Assembly: GCA_018829205.1 (NCBI GenBank)
Contig: JAHJUE010000029.1
Location: 1 to 64,000, forward strand
Source of the DNA: Bacteroidota bacterium
Lineage (GTDB): Bacteria > Bacteroidota > Ignavibacteria > Ignavibacteriales > Melioribacteraceae
DNA: 64,000 nt
Direction of reading: 5' to 3'
Position 1 is the first letter of the stretch. The number at the start of each line of letters is the position of its first letter. The notes under the pieces are model-generated. The model made no database searches. It was given only the letters and a program-made list of their open reading frames with translations, and was not told where the DNA came from. The position numbers and the translations under genes are program-made. This document shows positions 45,083 through 55,348 of this stretch, in pieces.

Positions 45083-45898
45083 TTAGAAGCTGATCTTAAA
45101 CGAAATATTTATATCATCAACGCTGTTATAACCGGATGAAAATGAAATAGGCGGGGAGCCGTATTCGGTATCAAATACTAATAAGTCGAGTTGAGCAAAA
45201 ACCCATATTGCGGCATAAGCTGTAATTAAAGCATTCCTAGTTTTGTACGATGTATTAAACGAATTATATTTTTGCTGAATTAAAACCGGGTCGGTTTCAT
45301 TTAAATATTCTTCTTCTTTATTATTCGCGTCAACTATATAATAAATCATGGTGCCGAGCGAAGCAAGTCCGGCCGAAGTAATTATCCATCCTTTAATTCC
45401 GCTGCTTCTTGTTAAATGTCCCCAGCCCGGAATTATAATTGATTTAAGTAAATCGGAATTATCCTTTTTGTAAACTGAAGAAAAATCAGATGTTTTTTCT
45501 TCGGGAATATTTTCTTCAAGTTGTTCTTCAGGTTTGTCCGCATAAATCTGATTAAAATCTTTTTTAGTCGATTCGAAAAGAGATATAATTTTGGGTGAAA
45601 TAAATGAAGGATCGAGAGAATAGTTTTTTTCTAATTTTAAAATTTCAATAAACGATTTTCTTGCTGAAGTTTCGTCATTTAAAGAATAGGAAGAAACCGC
45701 TTTCATTATTTCGAGTTCTATTATTTCTTCTTTAGCAAGAGTATTTTCATTTAACAGCGATTCCGAAAGTTCAATCACTTTTTTATAATTAAATGATTTA
45801 TAATAATTACGTATTTCATCAAGCGATACTTGCTGGGCATATGAAACCGTGCTTAATAAAAAAACAAACGCCGTATAAAGAAAAAATTTATTTTTCAT
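45083..45898 (-). CDS. DUF5683-like secreted/membrane protein
   Basis: 271 aa. A signal peptide (about 1-21) precedes a helical TPR-like part (about 25-115: YYKSFNYKKVIELSESLL). This is followed by a hydrophobic C-terminal region with SIIIPGWGHLTRSS, typical of DUF5683, and two or more membrane segments (about 170-190 and 220-240). Its start overlaps the stop of the kelch gene by one base. Function is unknown. It may be an envelope partner of the exported kelch protein. Confidence 0.75.
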   Translation of the reverse strand: MKNKFFLYTAFVFLLSTVSYAQQVSLDEIRNYYKSFNYKKVIELSESLLNENTLAKEEIIELEIMKAVSSYSLNDETSARKSFIEILKLEKNYSLDPSFISPKIISLFESTKKDFNQIYADKPEEQLEENIPEEKTSDFSSVYKKDNSDLLKSIIIPGWGHLTRSSGIKGWIITSAGLASLGTMIYYIVDANNKEEEYLNETDPVLIQQKYNSFNTSYKTRNALITAYAAIWVFAQLDLLVFDTEYGSPPISFSSGYNSVDDINISFKISF

Positions 45899-47163
45899 TA
45901 TTTAACTATAACCATTTTTTTGGTTTCCGAAAAATTATCCGATATTAATTGATAGAAATAAACTCCGCTTGGCAATGTATTGGCGTTAAACTTAAATTCA
46001 TAATTGCCGGATTGTTTATATTCGTTTATTAATTCATCAACTTCATTTCCCAAAACATCATAAACTTTTAAATTGATATAACTGTTCCTGGGAACATTAT
46101 AACTTATTACAGTAGAAGGGTTAAAAGGATTGGGATAATTTTGTTTTAATACAAAATCATTTACCAAATAATCGTCTTCAACGGAAGTAACGGGCGTAAG
46201 ATTAATTTTTTCGATTTGTTTTACAACCGTACCCGTAACGTCTAAACCGCCGAAGATATAAATGCTGTTATTATAAAATACCCCCGAAGTATTTCTTCTT
46301 GCGTTAATCAAGCTTGGTCCCGATGAAATTTTTCCTGTCTCCAAAAACGGATTAAAGATTTCTACATCAGACAAAGCCGAATTGGCTTGTTCGTTAAAAC
46401 CGCCTATTAAATATACATTGTCGGAATTCTTATCTTTAACTGCGGCCCCGCCGGCTCTCGGTTCGGGCAATTCCTCGCCGAACTTTAAATATTCATTTGT
46501 AGCAATTTTATATTCATAAATTGTTTTTAACAAACCGTTATGAGTGCCGCCGAAAATATAAATACTGTTTCCTACAAGGGCGCTCATTTGCTGACTCGGA
46601 AAATCATTAGGTCCGTAAATAAAATTATCCGCTATTAAATTATTAGGGGGGGCTAAATCATATTTAATAAAATAAGAAAGAGCAGATGTATCCGTTAAAT
46701 TAGAAAACTTAAATCCGCCGAATAAAAACAATTTGTTTTCGTTATAATTACCTGTTGCAAAGACCCTGTTAAAATTACTTTCATTACCTAAAATCTGAGT
46801 AACTCCAGGATTAGTCGGATTCCAAAATTCGAGATTATAAACATAAGGCGAGGTTTCTTCAATTCCTCCTATAAAAAATATATTTTGAGAACTGATAGCC
46901 ATAAAAAATCCTTTTCTGTTAGCTTTCATTTCTCCGACTTGTTTCCATGAATTTGTGATAGGATCATATTCCTGAATCCAGTTTACATTTTTCTGTTCAA
47001 TTGAAGAATAGCCGCCTATGACATAAATTTTGTTATTAAGTACAACGGCCTGTGCGCCGGAAACCGGTCTTTCCATTTGACCTATTTCTTCCCATTCACT
47101 TTGTGCTTTTAAGAAAAAGCAGTTTATAAGAAGTATAAAAATTGTAATTATTGTTTTTTTCAT
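45898..47163 (-). CDS. Kelch-repeat protein exported by type IX secretion
   Basis: 421 aa. A signal peptide (about 1-20) is followed by six kelch-like blades (repeats of IYVIGGY, IYIFGG, VYLIGGF with WxQ/WNP spacing, about 25-325). A C-terminal T9SS type A sorting domain (about 335-421) starts with QNYPNPFNPST and ends KKMVIVK. The propeller is probably surface-attached. It follows the PEGA kinase by 29 bp. Confidence 0.93.
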   Translation of the reverse strand: MKKTIITIFILLINCFFLKAQSEWEEIGQMERPVSGAQAVVLNNKIYVIGGYSSIEQKNVNWIQEYDPITNSWKQVGEMKANRKGFFMAISSQNIFFIGGIEETSPYVYNLEFWNPTNPGVTQILGNESNFNRVFATGNYNENKLFLFGGFKFSNLTDTSALSYFIKYDLAPPNNLIADNFIYGPNDFPSQQMSALVGNSIYIFGGTHNGLLKTIYEYKIATNEYLKFGEELPEPRAGGAAVKDKNSDNVYLIGGFNEQANSALSDVEIFNPFLETGKISSGPSLINARRNTSGVFYNNSIYIFGGLDVTGTVVKQIEKINLTPVTSVEDDYLVNDFVLKQNYPNPFNPSTVISYNVPRNSYINLKVYDVLGNEVDELINEYKQSGNYEFKFNANTLPSGVYFYQLISDNFSETKKMVIVK

Positions 47164-47192
47164 TTTATTAATTTTGCAATTATTGTACCAAG

Positions 47193-48803
47193 TTAATTAT
47201 TTTCGGCAATGCTGAACTTTCTGTCAGAAAAATTAAAATTAATTTCAACTGTATCTAAACCCTTTATATTAAAACTATCTTTATAATCCTCAAAACTGGG
47301 GTTTTTGATTTCGATTTGATGATTTCCCTTTTTAAGTTTAAAAAGATTATTCAAAGGAGTTTGACCCAGAAATTTATTATCTACATATATTTCACCCCAG
47401 GGAAAAACATTGCACTTAAAGTAACCGACCAATGATTCTAAATGAATCTTAACCGCAGTGGTTTTATTTTTTTCAATTAATACACTGCCGTTATATTCGG
47501 GATAATCGGGGTGCAGCAGTTTTATACTATATTCACCGGTTGTAAATGTTAATAAACTGTCAATTGGTGTAGTATCAATTTTTTTATTATTAATATAAAC
47601 ATCAGCCCATGGGAGGCATTCAACTGAAAGCTTGCCATATTCAATTACTTTTGCCGGTTTATTTATATTCTCAGCGGCGGATAAAACGGGTTTATTTTCA
47701 GAAGGGAAATCAGCAGCATTTTCTGTTCCTTTACTGCTTTCAAGCTGGTTTGATTGATTTTCCTCAGAAGTCTGCAATTGCTGTATTCCCGGTTCATTAT
47801 TTGTGTTGTTTATTCCTGTTTCACTAGGAACAGTTTCTTCAATCTGCTGTTCGGATTTATTCCCGAAATTAAATGATATTAAAAGAACCAAAACAATAAA
47901 TATGGCGGCTGAACTTAACAGTACGGCGGTTTTTCTTTTTTTATTTGGTTCGTTAACTTTTTGGAAAGTGATTGTATTTGTCTGCTGCAAATCAACATTA
48001 AAAAACGCCAATGCTTCATCAGCGCTTTTTATTCTATCATTCAAATTTTTCTTTAATAATTTTTTTATTACGGATTTAATATTTTCGGGCAGATTTTCAA
48101 CATGAGGATCAACCAGGGCGCTATTAAAATTAATTACGTTATTAATTGTTTGGGCAACATCATTCCCTAAAAATAAATTCTTTTCCGTAAATAATTCATA
48201 CCCTAGAGATCCGACCGAAAACAAGTCGCTTTGAATTGTAAGTTTAGCCCCGTTTACCTGTTCAGGCGACATATAACACGGTGTTCCGACAATAGAGTAT
48301 TTGCTTGTTTCAAAAGCGTCATCCTGAATTAATGCCAATCCGAAATCGCTGATTTTTAAATGCAGGGAATCGTCAACCAGAACATTTTCTGGTTTAATAT
48401 CCCTGTGTACAATTTTATTCGAATGAGCAAAACGAAGTCCGAGCAATATCTGCACAAACAATTTTTCTTTATCTTCAATTGTTAAGGATTTTCCTTTTAA
48501 GAACTCGCGCAGATTTTGACTTTCAAAATACTCAAAAGAGATATAGAAAAAATCGCCGTACATGCCGAAGTCGAGCACCTTAATAATATGAGGATGATCA
48601 AGTTTGGCTAAAAGTTTTGCTTCTCTTTTAAATCTGTCAATTACGGAATCGTCAAATATTTTCTTTGTATCAAGAGATTTTAAAATGATTTTTTTGCCCA
48701 GATAAATATGGTCGGCAAGATATACGGCTGCCTGAGCGTCTTTTTTTAAGCACTCAATAATTTCAAATTTCTCGAACAATATTTCTTTGCTTACTTCGTT
48801 CAT
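47193..48803 (-). CDS. Membrane Ser/Thr protein kinase with PEGA domains
   Basis: 536 aa. An N-terminal Hanks-type kinase (about 10-270) has HRDIKPENV, DFGLA and GTPCYMSPEQV. One membrane segment (about 290-312) and a Ser/Asn/Gln-rich linker follow, then two extracytoplasmic PEGA domains (about 392-455 and 458-525: VECLPWADVYINN and CNVFPWGEIYVDN). It relays an envelope signal to cytoplasmic targets. The start codon follows the sigma-54 activator stop directly, so the pair is co-expressed. Confidence 0.92.
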   Translation of the reverse strand: MNEVSKEILFEKFEIIECLKKDAQAAVYLADHIYLGKKIILKSLDTKKIFDDSVIDRFKREAKLLAKLDHPHIIKVLDFGMYGDFFYISFEYFESQNLREFLKGKSLTIEDKEKLFVQILLGLRFAHSNKIVHRDIKPENVLVDDSLHLKISDFGLALIQDDAFETSKYSIVGTPCYMSPEQVNGAKLTIQSDLFSVGSLGYELFTEKNLFLGNDVAQTINNVINFNSALVDPHVENLPENIKSVIKKLLKKNLNDRIKSADEALAFFNVDLQQTNTITFQKVNEPNKKRKTAVLLSSAAIFIVLVLLISFNFGNKSEQQIEETVPSETGINNTNNEPGIQQLQTSEENQSNQLESSKGTENAADFPSENKPVLSAAENINKPAKVIEYGKLSVECLPWADVYINNKKIDTTPIDSLLTFTTGEYSIKLLHPDYPEYNGSVLIEKNKTTAVKIHLESLVGYFKCNVFPWGEIYVDNKFLGQTPLNNLFKLKKGNHQIEIKNPSFEDYKDSFNIKGLDTVEINFNFSDRKFSIAENN

Positions 48804-50297
48804 TTATGAATCTTCATCGATCTCTTTTAATTTAAGCTGAATCCATCTTACGGAAACGTTTAATGATTTAGCCGCCTGAGTTCTGTTACCGTCGTATTCT
48901 TTTAATCTTTTTTTAAGTAGCAGCAATTCAAAATCTTTTAACGTACCCGTAAAATTATTTACGTCTGATTCTTCCTCAAGAATAATATGCTCATCTGTAA
49001 TTTGATTTGAATCGGTAAGAATCAATGAGCGCTGAATAACATTTATTAATTGTCTTACGTTTCCGGGCCAATAATAACCGCTTAATTTTTTTAAGGCGCT
49101 TGGATGAATTTTAAAATCTTTGCCGGCAAATTTTTTAACAAAATGATTTACAAGCAACGGTATGTCCTCTCTTCTTTCTCTAAGCGGAGAAAGTTTAACG
49201 GGAAAAACATTTAACCTATAAAAAAGATCTTCTCTAAATCCGCCTTCTTTAACTAGCTGATTCATATCCTTATTGGTAGCGGTAATAATTCTAACGTCTA
49301 CTTTTTTTACCTGAGTATCGCCCAATCTAATAATTTCTTTATTTTCCAGAACTCTTAATAATTTTGCCTGAAGAGCCGTTGAAATATCGGCAATCTCATC
49401 TAAAAAAAATGTGCCGTTGTTTGCAACTTCAAGCAGACCTTTTTTATCAGTATTGGCGCCGGTAAAAGCCCCTTTTTTATAGCCGAAAAGTTCACTTTCC
49501 AAAAGATTATCGGGAATTGATCCGCAAAATTGAGCCAGGTATGGTTCCTTACTTCTATCGCTTAATTTATGAATAGCTGTAGCCACAAGATCTTTTCCGG
49601 TTCCGCTTTCTCCAAGTATTAAAACTGTTGCGTCGGTCCGCGCAACTTTATGAATAAGCCTTGTTAGCTCCTTCATTTTTTTACTGCCGCCTATCAATTC
49701 AGGAATCTGTTCATATTCCTGAAGTTTGTTGGAAAGCAGTAGGTTTTCATCTTTTAAACGTTCCAGCGTATTAATTCTATCAAGCGCAAGAGAAACAAGA
49801 CTTGAAAAATAATTTAAGAATAATAAGTTTTCTTCAGTAAATTCCTGTCTGTTTAGTCGGCTGTCGGCAATTATAACTCCCCATATAACTTCGTCTTTAA
49901 CAATGGGAACACCGATAACTGATTTAATATTTTGAAGCTGCACGCTTTCAAACTGTGAAAGATTAGGATCGCTCTGCACATCGTGGTAAAGCATCGGTTT
50001 CTTTTCGTTTATTACTTTCTGCAGAAGTCCGGATGAAAATTCCGAAGGGTCATTAATTTTTTCCTTTCCAATATGTCTAGCGGTAATTACGTTAAACGAG
50101 TTTTGGTCTTTATTATATTTTACAAACAAACCGCGTTCGGCATTTATTACTTCAATAATAATATCGAGCACATTTTCAATTAAAGAATCCTGGTACTCAA
50201 CGGAATTAAGAATCTGTGTAAATTTATATAACGATTCAAACTGTTCCTTTGTCAGTTCTTTAATATATTTCGTGCCTTCTAACAATTTTTCATTCAT
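48804..50297 (-). CDS. GAF-domain sigma-54-dependent activator
   Basis: 497 aa. A GAF sensor (about 20-185) precedes an AAA+ domain with GESGTGKD, canonical GAFTGA and GTFFLDEIAD, and a C-terminal Fis HTH (GNRTQAAKSLNVSVRWIQLKL). There is no receiver domain, so control is by ligand or by phosphorylation from the adjacent Ser/Thr kinase. It is the first gene before the kinase-kelch-DUF5683 block. Confidence 0.93.
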   Translation of the reverse strand: MNEKLLEGTKYIKELTKEQFESLYKFTQILNSVEYQDSLIENVLDIIIEVINAERGLFVKYNKDQNSFNVITARHIGKEKINDPSEFSSGLLQKVINEKKPMLYHDVQSDPNLSQFESVQLQNIKSVIGVPIVKDEVIWGVIIADSRLNRQEFTEENLLFLNYFSSLVSLALDRINTLERLKDENLLLSNKLQEYEQIPELIGGSKKMKELTRLIHKVARTDATVLILGESGTGKDLVATAIHKLSDRSKEPYLAQFCGSIPDNLLESELFGYKKGAFTGANTDKKGLLEVANNGTFFLDEIADISTALQAKLLRVLENKEIIRLGDTQVKKVDVRIITATNKDMNQLVKEGGFREDLFYRLNVFPVKLSPLRERREDIPLLVNHFVKKFAGKDFKIHPSALKKLSGYYWPGNVRQLINVIQRSLILTDSNQITDEHIILEEESDVNNFTGTLKDFELLLLKKRLKEYDGNRTQAAKSLNVSVRWIQLKLKEIDEDS

Positions 50298-50310
50298 ATT
50301 ATTACAATTA

Positions 50311-51540
50311 TTATTCTACTATAAAGGACGCTTGTCTTGATCTGTTTTTGTTATTAAACTCATCAATAGACCAAATAACCCAATAATAAGAATTAATACC
50401 GTTTACTTCATTATCAATTGGAGTTGTTATATCAAACTTTACGTTTTCTGAGCTTATATTGTCTTGTTCAAATACTAAAGAACCCCCGCCTGTTTCATTT
50501 GTAAAAATTTGAATTTTATAATGAAATTTATAACCGGGAATAAATCTATTCCATTCCAATCTCGGAGTTGATGAAACAGTATTACCGTTTATCGGGGCAA
50601 TAAAAACTATTTCTTGATTAATAACCCTTGCAATTTTTTCTTTAGCAGCCACAAATTTTTTATTCTGCTTATCAACAAATATTAAATTAAAATCTCTTCC
50701 TACAGCTGTTTCAATTGAACTAAGTTTCAATTCACTTATTTTAAATTTATTCCCGTATTTGTTAAAGGTAAGGCGGGAAAGACTTATATAAATATCAAGC
50801 TCGTTATTATAAATAATTACAGAATCAACAACATCGTCCTTGTCCGTAATTTCTGTTTCAAAACCGATATGAAAACTTGCCGCCGAGTGAGTATTTTGTA
50901 TTTCGGTATAAATTGAAAAAATATTAGCAGTTGGTACTGTTAATAAAAATTTCTGAACGTTTATTTGCGATTCGGATCCCCATTCTACATAAACAGAATC
51001 ATAATAGTATAAATCATGTTCAAAATAAATCCACCCGTCGTTTTTTTCAATGTTTTCAAATTTAAAGTTGCCTGAGACATCGGTTTTGCTGATAATATTT
51101 TCTCCCGACCAAAAAACATTTACTCCTGTTATCGGCGCCGAGGGGGATGCAGAGGCTCTTACGGTTCCCGTAATTGAGGTTATTTGAACAGCTTCTAAAA
51201 ATTTCTGAACATTAAAAACCGTATCTGTCCATTCCACAAATAATGAATCATTTTTATAGCCGTCTTTTTCAAAATACAACCATCCGTTAACGGGATCAAC
51301 GTCTTTAAATAAAAAACTTCCTGTTTGATCAGATTTTACAATTCTGCTTTCATTCTGCCAATAAACGTTCGCGTTGGCAATGGGTACCGAAGGAGCCGAA
51401 GAAACAATTCCTTTAATAGAATATTTTTTATGGGTAATAAAGTTGGGATTCTCGGGATCCAGCGGATTTAAACGCGGTGCATCGCAAGAGTAAATTAAAA
51501 CTATACTAAAAAGTAATATTGAAATACTACGCAGCAACAT
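50311..51540 (-). CDS. Lipoprotein with two carboxypeptidase-regulatory-like repeats
   Basis: 409 aa. The signal peptide ends in a lipobox (IYSC). Two homologous beta domains (about 33-125 and 128-205) share YSIKGIVSS / TSITGTVRA starts, a VYWQNE / VFWSGE core and WLYFEKDGY / WIYFEHDLY ends, so they arose by internal duplication. The remaining 200 residues are beta-rich, with a fibronectin-like FIPGYKFHYKIQIF segment. It is probably surface-exposed. It lies 13 bp upstream of the GAF activator gene, probably in the same operon. Confidence 0.78.
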   Translation of the reverse strand: MLLRSISILLFSIVLIYSCDAPRLNPLDPENPNFITHKKYSIKGIVSSAPSVPIANANVYWQNESRIVKSDQTGSFLFKDVDPVNGWLYFEKDGYKNDSLFVEWTDTVFNVQKFLEAVQITSITGTVRASASPSAPITGVNVFWSGENIISKTDVSGNFKFENIEKNDGWIYFEHDLYYYDSVYVEWGSESQINVQKFLLTVPTANIFSIYTEIQNTHSAASFHIGFETEITDKDDVVDSVIIYNNELDIYISLSRLTFNKYGNKFKISELKLSSIETAVGRDFNLIFVDKQNKKFVAAKEKIARVINQEIVFIAPINGNTVSSTPRLEWNRFIPGYKFHYKIQIFTNETGGGSLVFEQDNISSENVKFDITTPIDNEVNGINSYYWVIWSIDEFNNKNRSRQASFIVE

Positions 51541-51597
51541 GGATTTATTAATTTCATTATTAATTTAAGATGATAAATATGCACATATTTTGGCAAA

Positions 51598-52386
51598 CTA
51601 TAAATCTAAAAAAATTGAACCTTTTGAATAAAGCACCGCTTTTCCGGATATTTTAACTCTTTCTCCGGGCATATTTTCTACAAACAATTCACCGCCTCTT
51701 TTAGAGACTTGAAATGCATGCAGATTATTTTTACTCAATCTTTCCGACCAAAAAGGAGTAAGCAATGTATGGGCAAATCCTGTAACCGGATCCTCGTCAA
51801 TGCCGGCGTTAGGCACAAAATAGCGGGAAACAAAATCAGACTTATTGCCAGGCGCGGTAATTATTATGCCGTCGCTGTGAACATTACTAAATTCCCTAAA
51901 ATCAGGATTAATGCCTCGGATTTCTTCTTCTGTTTCAAAAAAAGCGAGATAAGATTTGTTAAAATATAATTCCTTTGGTTCGGCTTTAAGCGCGTTTATT
52001 ACTTCGCTTTTAATTTCAACTCTTTCCGGTTTATTCGCCGGAAAATTTAAAGATATTAATTCTTCACTTTTTGTAACAATTAATTCCCCGCTTAACGAAT
52101 GAAATTTTATTTGTTTAATATCCTTGTCTAAAAAGTTAAAAATAACAAAAGAAGAAGCAAGCGTTGCGTGTCCGCAAAGCGGAACTTCTACGCTCGGGGT
52201 AAACCAGCGGATGTGATAATGATCTTCTTCTTTCACAAAGAATGCTGTTTCCGACAAATTATTTTCGAAAGCAATGTTCTGCATTAAACCGTCGTTTATC
52301 CAATTATCGAGAGGACAAACCGCGGCCGGGTTACCTGTAAATAATTTCGATGTGAAAGCGTCAACAATATAAATAGGCTGATTCAT
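51598..52386 (-). CDS. PhzF-family isomerase/epimerase
   Basis: 262 aa. Family motifs are DAFTSKLFTGNPAAVC at the N-terminus with the catalytic Glu in NNLSETAFF, PLCGHATLAS, and DEDPVTGFAHTLLTPFW in the second half. Members catalyse proton shifts such as that in phenazine synthesis, but most have unknown substrates. It overlaps the DUF84 gene by four bases. No phenazine genes are present. Confidence 0.9.
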   Translation of the reverse strand: MNQPIYIVDAFTSKLFTGNPAAVCPLDNWINDGLMQNIAFENNLSETAFFVKEEDHYHIRWFTPSVEVPLCGHATLASSFVIFNFLDKDIKQIKFHSLSGELIVTKSEELISLNFPANKPERVEIKSEVINALKAEPKELYFNKSYLAFFETEEEIRGINPDFREFSNVHSDGIIITAPGNKSDFVSRYFVPNAGIDEDPVTGFAHTLLTPFWSERLSKNNLHAFQVSKRGGELFVENMPGERVKISGKAVLYSKGSIFLDL

Positions 52387-52937
52387 TTTAATTCCATATA
52401 ATTTTTTGAATATAAATTTTTGTGCAGAAAAGGGACTACTGCTACAAGAAGGCCTGATATGTATAATTCTTTTCTATCCATTACTCCGTTGGTAAAAAAT
52501 CCGATGGCGCCCGATTTACATTTTGAATTTTCCGTTTTCATTATTTCATCCATAACATGTCCAAGTTCCATTCTTTGCAATAAATTATCAACAACAATAT
52601 CCGGAAGTTCAAAATGAGGCGATGAACCGAAAGCGATTTCTTCTTCTTTATTAATAACGCACATTCCCCCGAAAGCAAACCATCTATTATGCTGATTTAT
52701 TATACCGCCTTCAACTCCCACAAAATAGTCGGCCTTTAAATTCTGTTCAATATTGATTTTAAATAAATTTCGGGCGCGGTTTTCAGCGCCAATAAATGTT
52801 TCATCGTTTATCGGCTGGTCCGGCACATTAGAAGGAACCTTAATTCCTATTACTTCGGTTTGTCCGAAATGTTTTTCAAACGCTTCTTTAACAGCATTTA
52901 TTTTTACTGGATTTTGAGAACCGACTAAAATTTTCAT
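52383..52937 (-). CDS. Inosine/xanthosine triphosphatase (YjjX/DUF84)
   Basis: 184 aa. An N-terminal GSQNPVKINAVKEAF and IKVPSNVPDQPINDETFIGAENRA match the family, with the acidic metal site in FVGVEGGI. It removes aberrant ITP/XTP. It overlaps the PhzF gene, so the two are probably co-transcribed, although a functional link is unclear. Confidence 0.88.
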   Translation of the reverse strand: MKILVGSQNPVKINAVKEAFEKHFGQTEVIGIKVPSNVPDQPINDETFIGAENRARNLFKINIEQNLKADYFVGVEGGIINQHNRWFAFGGMCVINKEEEIAFGSSPHFELPDIVVDNLLQRMELGHVMDEIMKTENSKCKSGAIGFFTNGVMDRKELYISGLLVAVVPFLHKNLYSKNYMELK

Positions 52938-52972
52938 AAATAGTTTTATTTGTTAATGAAAGATACGAAATG

Positions 52973-54121
52973 TTATTTGCCGAAAAATTTAATGAGAGCT
53001 TCGGGAATTCTTTTCGCCCAGGCGGATTCATTATGTTCTGCTTTTTCGTCTTGTATAAAATATAAATCTTTGTTTAACTCAAAACCTTTTAATGTAAGCG
53101 CGTTAATCATTTCTTCGATTCCGGGCTGAATTTTTTTTTCCAAACCGGTTCCGCCGTTATCAATATATATTCTTATATTTTTTTTCATACCTATATATTT
53201 TTCAATCTCGGAAACATAATCTATAACTCCGATTTTAAATGCCGGGGACAAACAAAATGTTTTTGAGAATACTTCCGGGTGTTCCCAAACCAGCATAAGA
53301 GAAATCAGTCCGGCTAAAGACGAACCTCCTGTTGCCGTATTTTCTCTATCCGGTTTCGTTCTATAAGTCGTATCAATAAGCGGCTTTACTTTATTGATTA
53401 CAAAATCCATATATACAAAACCTGTATCAATGTTCATGTATTCCGAACTCCGGTCTTGCGTATTATAAATACCAACAACAATTATAGGCTCAATTTTATT
53501 TGATTTTATTAATGTGTCAACCGCTTCATCAATCTGCCAGTCAATTCCGAATGAAGAAGTTTTCGGATCAATAATGTTTTGTCCGTCGTGCATATAAAGA
53601 ACAGGATATCTGCTGTTCGGGTTTTCTTCATATCCGGGAGGAAGCAATACTATAATATCTCTCGGTTTTATTCCTGGCCAATTTAAATTTTTGTGATATT
53701 TAACAATGCCTGTAATTTGTCCTTTAAAAATATTTTCTGTTTCTATGCTTTCTTTCCAATAATTAATTTCTGTTTGAATAACCGTATCGTTTATTACAAT
53801 TAAATTATAATTTTTAGGAATAGTTTTATCGTTAGTTAAGGCTTCGTTAGACCAGCTGCCTTTTGTAAATTTAAATTCGAGATTTGAATTTTCGGGGAAT
53901 GAAAAACTTTTCTGCCATGTTATATCCCCTTTTTTTTCTAATTCAACTGCGCCGGGATTCCAATTTCCCAACTTTTCATGATTGCCTGCGACAAACACTT
54001 TTGCGGAATCTTTAAGGTTTGCCGTTACTTTTATTAAAACGGTGTATTCTTTTTGCTGTGCAAATAAAATTGAAGCTGCAAAAAACAATATTAATATTTT
54101 AGTAAAATTATTAAATAACAT
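52973..54121 (-). CDS. Secreted esterase with N-terminal starch-binding-like domain
   Basis: 382 aa. A signal peptide (about 1-21), a CBM20-like domain (about 25-115: GNHEKLGNWNPGAVELEK) and an esterase D-type alpha/beta hydrolase domain follow. The latter has PVLYMHDGQN, nucleophile Ser in TGGSSLAGLIS and the late His in EKAEHNESAWAKR. It may deacylate a carbohydrate or siderophore. It is the first gene of its minus-strand run, and a 14-bp palindrome lies 23 bp upstream. Confidence 0.87.
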   Translation of the reverse strand: MLFNNFTKILILFFAASILFAQQKEYTVLIKVTANLKDSAKVFVAGNHEKLGNWNPGAVELEKKGDITWQKSFSFPENSNLEFKFTKGSWSNEALTNDKTIPKNYNLIVINDTVIQTEINYWKESIETENIFKGQITGIVKYHKNLNWPGIKPRDIIVLLPPGYEENPNSRYPVLYMHDGQNIIDPKTSSFGIDWQIDEAVDTLIKSNKIEPIIVVGIYNTQDRSSEYMNIDTGFVYMDFVINKVKPLIDTTYRTKPDRENTATGGSSLAGLISLMLVWEHPEVFSKTFCLSPAFKIGVIDYVSEIEKYIGMKKNIRIYIDNGGTGLEKKIQPGIEEMINALTLKGFELNKDLYFIQDEKAEHNESAWAKRIPEALIKFFGK

Positions 54122-54143
54122 ATAATTATTAACATAGGACTTC

Positions 54144-54157
54144 TGAAGAATTCTTCA
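54144..54157. promoter_or_regulatory. Perfect palindrome TGAAGAATTCTTCA
   Basis: A 14-bp perfect palindrome lies 22 bp upstream of the esterase ATG and could be an operator. The remainder of the 123-bp gap carries short remnants (CATAAAGACACAAAGAAA) related to the repeat near 59400. Confidence 0.3.
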
Positions 54158-54244
54158 ATCATAAAGACACAAAGAAAAACAATGTCGAAATTGTGCACTG
54201 CCTAACCGATAGGTTCGCGACAATTCATTTTAAAACAACTTAAA

Positions 54245-55348
54245 TTAATAACCTTTCTTTACTACTTTTTTAAAATCTGATTCAGCCATAATCCTGACCA
54301 GTTCGTTAAGTTTTGTTTTTGCTTTCCAGCCCAAAACTCTTTCGGCCTTTGAGGCATCTCCTATTAACAACTCAACTTCCGTCGGTCTGTAATAACCGGG
54401 TGAAACCTCAACCAGAACATCGCCCACCTTAGGAATCTTCACTTTATTTATATTCTCTTTAACATAAACAGATTTATCGGGATTAAAGGATTTAAATACT
54501 CCTTTTTCATTTTCATTTTCTCCCTGCCATTCAATTTCAACTCCATATTCTTTAAATGTCAAATCTACGAAATCCCTTACCGTATTTGTTTCTCCGGTTG
54601 CAATTACGAAATCCTCCGCTTTATCCTGCTGCAGAATTCTCCACATAGCTTCGCAATATTCGGGAGCGTAACCCCAATCACGTTTCGCATTTAAATTACC
54701 CAGCACTAGTTTATCCTGAAAGCCCAATGTAATTCTTGCCGCTGCGCGTGTAATTTTTCTTGTAACAAAAGTTTCACCTCTGCGGGGGGACTCGTGGTTG
54801 AATAAAATACCGTTGCTTGCGAAAAGATTATAAGCTTCGCGGTAATTTACAATTATCCAGTAGCCGTAAAGTTTTGCAACACCGTAAGGAGAGCGGGGAT
54901 AGAAAGGCGTGTTTTCCGTCTGCGGCACCTCCTGCACCTTACCAAAAAGTTCGCTTGTTGAAGCCTGATAAAATTTAGTCTTTCCCAATCCCGTTTCGCG
55001 TATAGCGTCTAAAAATCTTAAAGTGCCGAGCGCGTCAACCTGCGCGGTATAATCGGGCACTTCGAATGAAACCTTTACATGGCTCTGAGCCGCGAGGTTA
55101 TAAATTTCATCAGGCCCAATTGTTTCCAGCAGTCTGTTCATACTGCTTACGTCAACCAGATCACCGTAATGAAGAAATAATTTTTTGTCATGCAATTCGG
55201 GATTATTAAAAAGGTGATCAATTCTCGAAGTGTTAAACGAACTGCTTCTTCTAATTACTCCGTGAACTTCATATCCTTTTTCTAAAAGTATTTCGGCTAG
55301 GTAGCTTCCGTCCTGACCGGTTATTCCGGTTATTAATGCTTTTTTCAT
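54245..55348 (-). CDS. gmd: GDP-mannose 4,6-dehydratase
   Basis: About 367 aa from ATG 55348 (MKKALITG). The open frame extends 9 codons further, but family proteins start at this Met. NADP-binding motif [12 protein letters not shown], catalytic YGVAKLYGY (YxxxK), and the C-terminal [12 protein letters not shown]. It makes GDP-4-keto-6-deoxymannose, the substrate of Fcl encoded 135 bp upstream, for GDP-L-fucose and surface polysaccharides. Confidence 0.96.
   Translation of the reverse strand: MKKALITGITGQDGSYLAEILLEKGYEVHGVIRRSSSFNTSRIDHLFNNPELHDKKLFLHYGDLVDVSSMNRLLETIGPDEIYNLAAQSHVKVSFEVPDYTAQVDALGTLRFLDAIRETGLGKTKFYQASTSELFGKVQEVPQTENTPFYPRSPYGVAKLYGYWIIVNYREAYNLFASNGILFNHESPRRGETFVTRKITRAAARITLGFQDKLVLGNLNAKRDWGYAPEYCEAMWRILQQDKAEDFVIATGETNTVRDFVDLTFKEYGVEIEWQGENENEKGVFKSFNPDKSVYVKENINKVKIPKVGDVLVEVSPGYYRPTEVELLIGDASKAERVLGWKAKTKLNELVRIMAESDFKKVVKKGY

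Noticed and set aside
51598-52386. Phenazine biosynthesis
   Set aside because: PhzF-type folds are common with other substrates and no other phz gene is present.
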